Source: Paraburkholderia sp.
GTDB taxonomy: Bacteria > Pseudomonadota > Gammaproteobacteria > Burkholderiales > Burkholderiaceae
Reading direction: 5' to 3'
DNA: 38,256 nucleotides
Assembly: GCF_026225065.1 (NCBI RefSeq)
Contig: NZ_JAMFSB010000355.1
Span: 1-38,256 of the forward strand
Below the pieces are notes generated by a model that did no database searches, had not been told where the DNA came from, and saw nothing but the letters and a program-made list of their open reading frames with translations. A program made the position numbers and the translations under genes. This document shows positions 34,473-38,256 of this stretch, one piece after another. Every line of letters starts with the position of its first letter. Position 1 is the stretch's first letter.

Positions 34473-35093
34473 CTACTGGAGATTGTTGATGTACGCAGCC
34501 AGATTGCGAATGTCGTCGTCGGTCAGGTTGCGCGTCACGCTGGTCATGTTGCCCGCATCGTTGGTCCGCGTGTGCGAGCGGAAATCCTGCAATTGCTTGA
34601 CGATGTATTGATACTGTTGCCCCGACACACGCGGAATCTCGTTCTGCCCCGAGAAACCGCCCAGATGGCACATCGTGCAGAGCACCTCGGCAGATTTCTT
34701 CCTTCCTGCTTCAATGCTGGCGCTGTCCGACTTGAACGGAACCGGCACCAGCTTTTGCGCGGCGAAGTAATCGGCGAGATCCTGCATGTCCTCTTTCGAC
34801 AGGTTGGCCGCCATCGGCGACATGCGCGGGTCGCTGCGCCGTCCTTCCTTGAAGTCTTTCAGTTCCAGATAGATATAGCGCGCGTTTTGACCCGCAAGAA
34901 TGGGGTAGTCCGGGTTGGTCGAATTACCCATCGGCCCATGACAGGCCACGCATGCTTGCGCCTTGGCCTGGCCCGCTCCGGCGTCGGCGTGCGCGCCCGA
35001 CGGCAGCCATGCGGCGGCGAACCAGCCGCACAGCAGTGCCGTCCATAAGCGGCGTGTCGGACCCGCTGCTAATCGCAGCATCCGTATCGTCAT
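34473..35093 (-). CDS. Dihaem cytochrome c (c4-like)
   Basis: A 206-residue periplasmic cytochrome with signal peptide ([17 protein letters not shown]) and two haem c sites, CVACH (48-52) and CTMCH (139-143). Candidate distal Met ligands are in [10 protein letters not shown] (about 91-94) and [10 protein letters not shown] near the end. The two domains are alike, each ending in a DLADYF / NLAAYI helix, as in cytochrome c4. Its ATG overlaps the stop of the quinoprotein dehydrogenase by 4 nt, so it is very likely that enzyme's electron acceptor, passing electrons to the respiratory chain. The Shine-Dalgarno is weak, fitting translational coupling. Confidence 0.9.
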   Translation of the reverse strand: MTIRMLRLAAGPTRRLWTALLCGWFAAAWLPSGAHADAGAGQAKAQACVACHGPMGNSTNPDYPILAGQNARYIYLELKDFKEGRRSDPRMSPMAANLSKEDMQDLADYFAAQKLVPVPFKSDSASIEAGRKKSAEVLCTMCHLGGFSGQNEIPRVSGQQYQYIVKQLQDFRSHTRTNDAGNMTSVTRNLTDDDIRNLAAYINNLQ

Positions 35094-36823
35094 GGCAACG
35101 CGAAGACGAGAACGGTATTGCCGCGCTTGAAATCGAGCTGCGTATTGCCGCCCGCCGCGACTGCGATGTACTGCTTACCATGCACCATGTATGACACCGC
35201 GGGCGCATTGACGCCGGCGCCGCACTGGAACTCCCAGAGCTTCTTGCCGGTGGTGGAATCGAATGCCCGGAACAAGCCGTTTCCTTCGCCGTTGAATACA
35301 AGACCGCCCGCCGTTGCCAACACGCCGCCAATCAACGGTTGTTCGGTCTTGTAGTCCCACACCACCTTACCCGTGTCGACGTTCACGGCAGACAGCTTGC
35401 CCCATTGCTGCTCGGTCGCGATAGTCTTGAACGCACCACCCAGCCATAGCTTGCTGCCGCCCGGATAAGCGGCGTCCTCGACCTGATACGTCATCGGCTG
35501 ATTCAGATTGGCCGCATAGACGAGACGCGTATGCGGATCGAACGCCATCGGCGACCACTCGACCCCGCCGTTCGCACCAGGCAGCATCCGCGCGCCGTCA
35601 GCGGTCGGCAGCGTCCACATGTTCTCCTGCGGAATCATCGCCTGCGAAAAGCGGATCAGGCGTCCGGTGGCACGATCGTGAATGTACACGTGGCCGGTCT
35701 TGCCCGCATGCACCACGCCCGGAATCATCTTGCCGTTTTCGTCGCGCACGTCGATCAGCATTGGCGGGCTCACAGCGTCCAGGTCCCACACGTCATGCGG
35801 CACATACTGGTAGTGCCATTTGTATTTGCCGGTATCCAGATCGATCGCGACCAGCGAATCCGTATAGAGGTTGTCTCCCGGCCGGATTGCGCCATACAGG
35901 TCCGGCGACGGATTGCCGACCACGAAGAACACCGTATGCGTTTGCCGATCGACTGCAGGCGCCATCCACACCCCGCCGCCGAGCGTCCTGTAGAAGTCGC
36001 CGCCTTTCTCGGTCAACTGCTTCTTCTCCGCATCGATGTTGCGTTTCTCGTCGCGGCCGGTTGCATCTTTCGTGGCCCACACGCCTTCCTGGCCGGTCTC
36101 CGGAATCGTATAGAAGGTCCACAGCAATTGACCGGAGTTGGCATCGAACGCTTTGAGGAACCCGCGAATGCCATATTCGCCACCGTTCGTGCCAATCAGC
36201 ACCTTGCCGTCGACGACCACCGGCGCCATCGTTTCCGAGTAGCCCTCATCGGGATCGGCGATCTGCGTTTGCCAAAGCACGTTGCCGGTTTTGGTGTCGA
36301 GCGCGACGAGTTTCGCATCGAGTGTGCCCATGTAGAGCCGCTCGCCTGCGATGGCTACGCCGCGATTGTTGGGCCCGCAACAAAACGTCGTGACCGAACC
36401 CATCTTGTGCTTGTAATGCCAGAATTCCTTGCCCGTTACCGCGTCGACCGCATACACATGGTTAAACGAAGTGGTAATGAACATGACGCCGTTCGATACG
36501 ATCGGCGCCGTTTCCATCGACTCGTTGACCGCTGTCTGGAATATGAAAGCTGGCCGGAGTTTCGACACGTTCGTCTTGTTGATTTGTGCACCACGGTAGT
36601 AGCGCGTCTGCGCGTACGAGCCGTTCGAATGCAGCCAGTCGTTCGACGTGGTGGCTGCCCGGTCGAGCTGTTCCTGGCTCACGGGCTCCAGCGTCGACGG
36701 CACCGGCGAGGTCGTCGTGGTCGAACTGTTTTGAACCTCGTCCGCGGCGTAAGCGGCAGACGAGCCGAATGCGATGGCGAACAGGGCAAGACCAATAGCA
36801 TTGGGAATGCGAATAAATGGCAT
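35090..36823 (-). CDS. PQQ-dependent alcohol dehydrogenase (quinoprotein), possibly lanthanide type
   Basis: A 577-residue periplasmic eight-bladed propeller enzyme with signal peptide ([14 protein letters not shown]). PQQ-site features are the vicinal disulfide Cys148-Cys149 ([11 protein letters not shown]), Glu216 ([11 protein letters not shown]), Asn304 ([11 protein letters not shown]) and the catalytic Asp347 in [14 protein letters not shown]. Asp349, two residues after the catalytic Asp, is the position that is Asp in lanthanide-dependent XoxF/ExaF/PedH enzymes and Ala or Ser in their Ca2+ counterparts. There is no fused haem domain; the cytochrome is encoded next, overlapping by 4 nt. 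AAGGAGA precedes the ATG at 36821-36823; an in-frame start at 36877 would add 18 polar residues ahead of the signal peptide. The natural alcohol or aldehyde substrate cannot be told from sequence. Confidence 0.92.
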   Translation of the reverse strand: MPFIRIPNAIGLALFAIAFGSSAAYAADEVQNSSTTTTSPVPSTLEPVSQEQLDRAATTSNDWLHSNGSYAQTRYYRGAQINKTNVSKLRPAFIFQTAVNESMETAPIVSNGVMFITTSFNHVYAVDAVTGKEFWHYKHKMGSVTTFCCGPNNRGVAIAGERLYMGTLDAKLVALDTKTGNVLWQTQIADPDEGYSETMAPVVVDGKVLIGTNGGEYGIRGFLKAFDANSGQLLWTFYTIPETGQEGVWATKDATGRDEKRNIDAEKKQLTEKGGDFYRTLGGGVWMAPAVDRQTHTVFFVVGNPSPDLYGAIRPGDNLYTDSLVAIDLDTGKYKWHYQYVPHDVWDLDAVSPPMLIDVRDENGKMIPGVVHAGKTGHVYIHDRATGRLIRFSQAMIPQENMWTLPTADGARMLPGANGGVEWSPMAFDPHTRLVYAANLNQPMTYQVEDAAYPGGSKLWLGGAFKTIATEQQWGKLSAVNVDTGKVVWDYKTEQPLIGGVLATAGGLVFNGEGNGLFRAFDSTTGKKLWEFQCGAGVNAPAVSYMVHGKQYIAVAAGGNTQLDFKRGNTVLVFALP

Positions 36824-36944
36824 GAGCGTCTCCTTGGCTATTTGTTGTTCAAGAATTTCAGCACTGGAGTGCGGCATTCATCCACGCAACCGTCGGCGTA
36901 GAAAAGCAGGATGGCACAACCCTCTCAAACAGCAAAAGCGTACG

Positions 36945-36972
36945 ATTTAGAACCGTTAATTTGCTTTGTCAG
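36945..36972 (-). promoter_or_regulatory. Possible promoter of the quinoprotein operon
   Basis: On the minus strand CTGACA (36967-36972) and CTAAAT (36945-36950) are spaced 16 bp, about 120 bp before the dehydrogenase ATG. It is a weak match in the 259-bp gap 36824-37082, which otherwise shows no gene. Confidence 0.35.
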
Positions 36973-37082
36973 GATGGGTCGGCTGCGCATAGATGGAGGG
37001 AGAAAATGTCCTCGTCCCCGAAAAGGCCGGCTCGCTTAAGCGTAGGCTATGCGCACGTGATTTTCCAGACTCTCAACAGGTT

Positions 37083-38051
37083 TTAGGAAGCACGGCCTCC
37101 TACATATGACGAGTTCGAATGTCTGCCAGTCAAGCGACGCCTGGCCCAGCCGAACTCCGGCGCGAAGCGCCACGTGAGCAGCAGCAACGCAAGCAGCGCG
37201 GGACACCAGCGCAAGTCGGTCGGCACTGGCTCGCGGTGAGCAAATCGCGCATCGATCATGGCCTCCCGCAAGGACCCCGCACCCGACAGCCGGCGATATC
37301 CGAAGCCGATCCCTCCGGCCACCGCAGCGAGGTAATGTCCGCGCAATTCGGACAGCTCCTCGTGACTTTCGGCCTGCGTGGCAGAACCTGGAACGGGCGG
37401 AACCTGGATCACATCCTCTGCCTGCCAGTAGCCGTCACGGTTACCCTCGGCGTCGGTGTGTGGAATGGGCGCGGCTTGATCGCCGCCCACGCCGATCAGC
37501 CAGCCCTTGACCTGAGCGGGGTTGATGTCCCGCTTCAGCGCATCGGACGGGAGGACCGGCGGCGCCTCCTGGCCATCGGTGACGAACACGACGGCCGCGC
37601 CTTGCCCGACGTCCTGCGCCACGCGCGTGGCGGAATAGATACCACCTTCGGCAATACGGCTCCAGTTGGTCCAGCGCATGCGCCCATCGATTCCCTCGAG
37701 CGACGACAGCAGCGCGTCAAAGTTGCTGCAAACTTCGACGGGCGGCAGCAACAGCAACGTCCGTTGCCCCGTGAACACACTCCAGCCCACCTTCGAACCG
37801 CAAGGCAGTTGTCCCAGCGCGTCGCGCATCGCCGCCCGTGCGAACACGAGGCGGCTCACCGGCACGCCATTCAACGCGACGTCCTCGACGTTCATGCTTT
37901 GCGTAATGTCGAAGGTAACGATGTAGCTGAACGTATCGCGCGGCAGTATCACGCGGGGCATGGCGACCGCCGCGAGCAGCAACAGAAGCGCCACGGCTGT
38001 CATCCAGTGGCGCCCGCCAGAAAGTCCACGCGTGAGTGTGCGAAAGCTCAC
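37083..38051 (-). CDS. VWA-domain membrane protein, MxaL-like
   Basis: A 322-residue protein with an N-terminal membrane helix (WMTAVALLLLLAAVAMPRVI), a von Willebrand A domain and a C-terminal helix (ALLALLLLTWRF). The metal-site motif is DITQS (a DxTxS form of DxSxS), with RWTNWSR and FVTDGQEAP supplying the remaining ligands. Such proteins sit in MoxR/VWA clusters; in methylotrophs MxaL and MxaK are needed for metal insertion into PQQ methanol dehydrogenase. The GTG start has AGGA upstream and overlaps the stop of the preceding MxaK-like gene by 4 nt. It lies upstream of the quinoprotein operon on the same strand, supporting a maturation role; the MxaL assignment itself is tentative. Confidence 0.75.
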   Translation of the reverse strand: MSFRTLTRGLSGGRHWMTAVALLLLLAAVAMPRVILPRDTFSYIVTFDITQSMNVEDVALNGVPVSRLVFARAAMRDALGQLPCGSKVGWSVFTGQRTLLLLPPVEVCSNFDALLSSLEGIDGRMRWTNWSRIAEGGIYSATRVAQDVGQGAAVVFVTDGQEAPPVLPSDALKRDINPAQVKGWLIGVGGDQAAPIPHTDAEGNRDGYWQAEDVIQVPPVPGSATQAESHEELSELRGHYLAAVAGGIGFGYRRLSGAGSLREAMIDARFAHREPVPTDLRWCPALLALLLLTWRFAPEFGWARRRLTGRHSNSSYVGGRAS

Positions 38052-38256
38052 GGTAGATCCTGGCTCTGCGCATCGCGCAGGTGGACGTTGTGCTGTTCCT
38101 TGACCTCAGGCGTGTCGGCCGTGGCACGCGCTTCAGGCTCGAGCCACAACGCCCGTTCGAGGTTGTAACGCGCATCCCAGTCGTCCGGCGTCGCACGCAG
38201 CAAGGTCCGATAGCGCGCCTTGGCCTCCTCGACCATGGCAACCGACTGAACCGTGC
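38048..38256 (-). CDS. MxaK-like protein, C-terminal part only
   Basis: The frame is open to the right edge; only the last 68 or so residues are present. The segment KARYRTLLRATPDDWDARYN followed by LERALWLEPEA is a TPR-like helix pair of the kind found in MxaK/Bat-cluster proteins. After it comes a polar tail ending QSQDLP. An ATG at 38234-38236 exists, but the open frame continues past it, so this is probably internal. The stop overlaps the VWA gene start by 4 nt. Assignment rests on motif and neighbour. Confidence 0.6.
   Translation of the reverse strand, partial: TVQSVAMVEEAKARYRTLLRATPDDWDARYNLERALWLEPEARATADTPEVKEQHNVHLRDAQSQDLP

Overview
The window looks like a chromosomal accessory segment from a Burkholderiaceae bacterium, most likely Paraburkholderia or a close relative. 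The coding DNA is GC-rich by eye. The gene content also fits: a DUF2339/DUF3999 pair, an orphan VgrG–Rhs type VI cargo island, LigE-like glutathione transferases, a quinoprotein dehydrogenase with MxaK/MxaL-like partners, and a yybP-ykoY manganese riboswitch before mntP. No tRNA, rRNA, CRISPR array or intact transposase was seen.

Left part (1-6322): a minus-strand envelope pair, DUF2339 then DUF3999, runs off the left edge with a 4-nt overlap. Next come two decayed genes. One is a nicotinamide phosphoribosyltransferase (nadV) without its N-terminal domain. The other is a PP2C phosphatase tail with an in-frame stop.

Type VI cargo island (6395-13880, all minus): vgrG, an EagR-type chaperone (DUF1795), a prePAAR-PAAR-Rhs effector of 1441 residues with an HNH/Endo VII-like C-terminal toxin, and a SUKH immunity gene. 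The last three genes overlap by 4 and 7 nt. The toxin tip and immunity gene are visibly poorer in GC than the Rhs core, as expected for swapped toxin-immunity cassettes. No T6SS structural genes are present, so the machine must be encoded elsewhere.

Middle (14305-25615): a lactonase-type beta-propeller, a PCMT-like methyltransferase, a DUF1479 Fe/2OG-type protein divergent from an AraC regulator, a DUF2501 protein and a broken TetR regulator. The TetR remnant faces a tightly packed glutathione operon: Nu-class GST, LigE-like GST and glutathione reductase, overlapping by 4 and 1 nt. A cis-CaaD-like tautomerase, a secreted OB-fold-like protein, an SDR lacking its catalytic Tyr and Lys, and a truncated alpha/beta hydrolase follow on the same strand. 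The best candidate for an undescribed pathway here is this glutathione, tautomerase and SDR set.

Right part (25939-38256): a type Va autotransporter, a TonB-dependent receptor ending at a strong terminator, a MarR regulator, and mntP under a Mn2+ riboswitch. On the minus strand there follows an operon of quinoprotein alcohol dehydrogenase, dihaem cytochrome c and an exported ankyrin protein. At the edge lie a VWA protein and a partial gene resembling MxaL and MxaK, which in methylotrophs help mature PQQ methanol dehydrogenase. The dehydrogenase carries the Asp-x-Asp signature of lanthanide-type enzymes.
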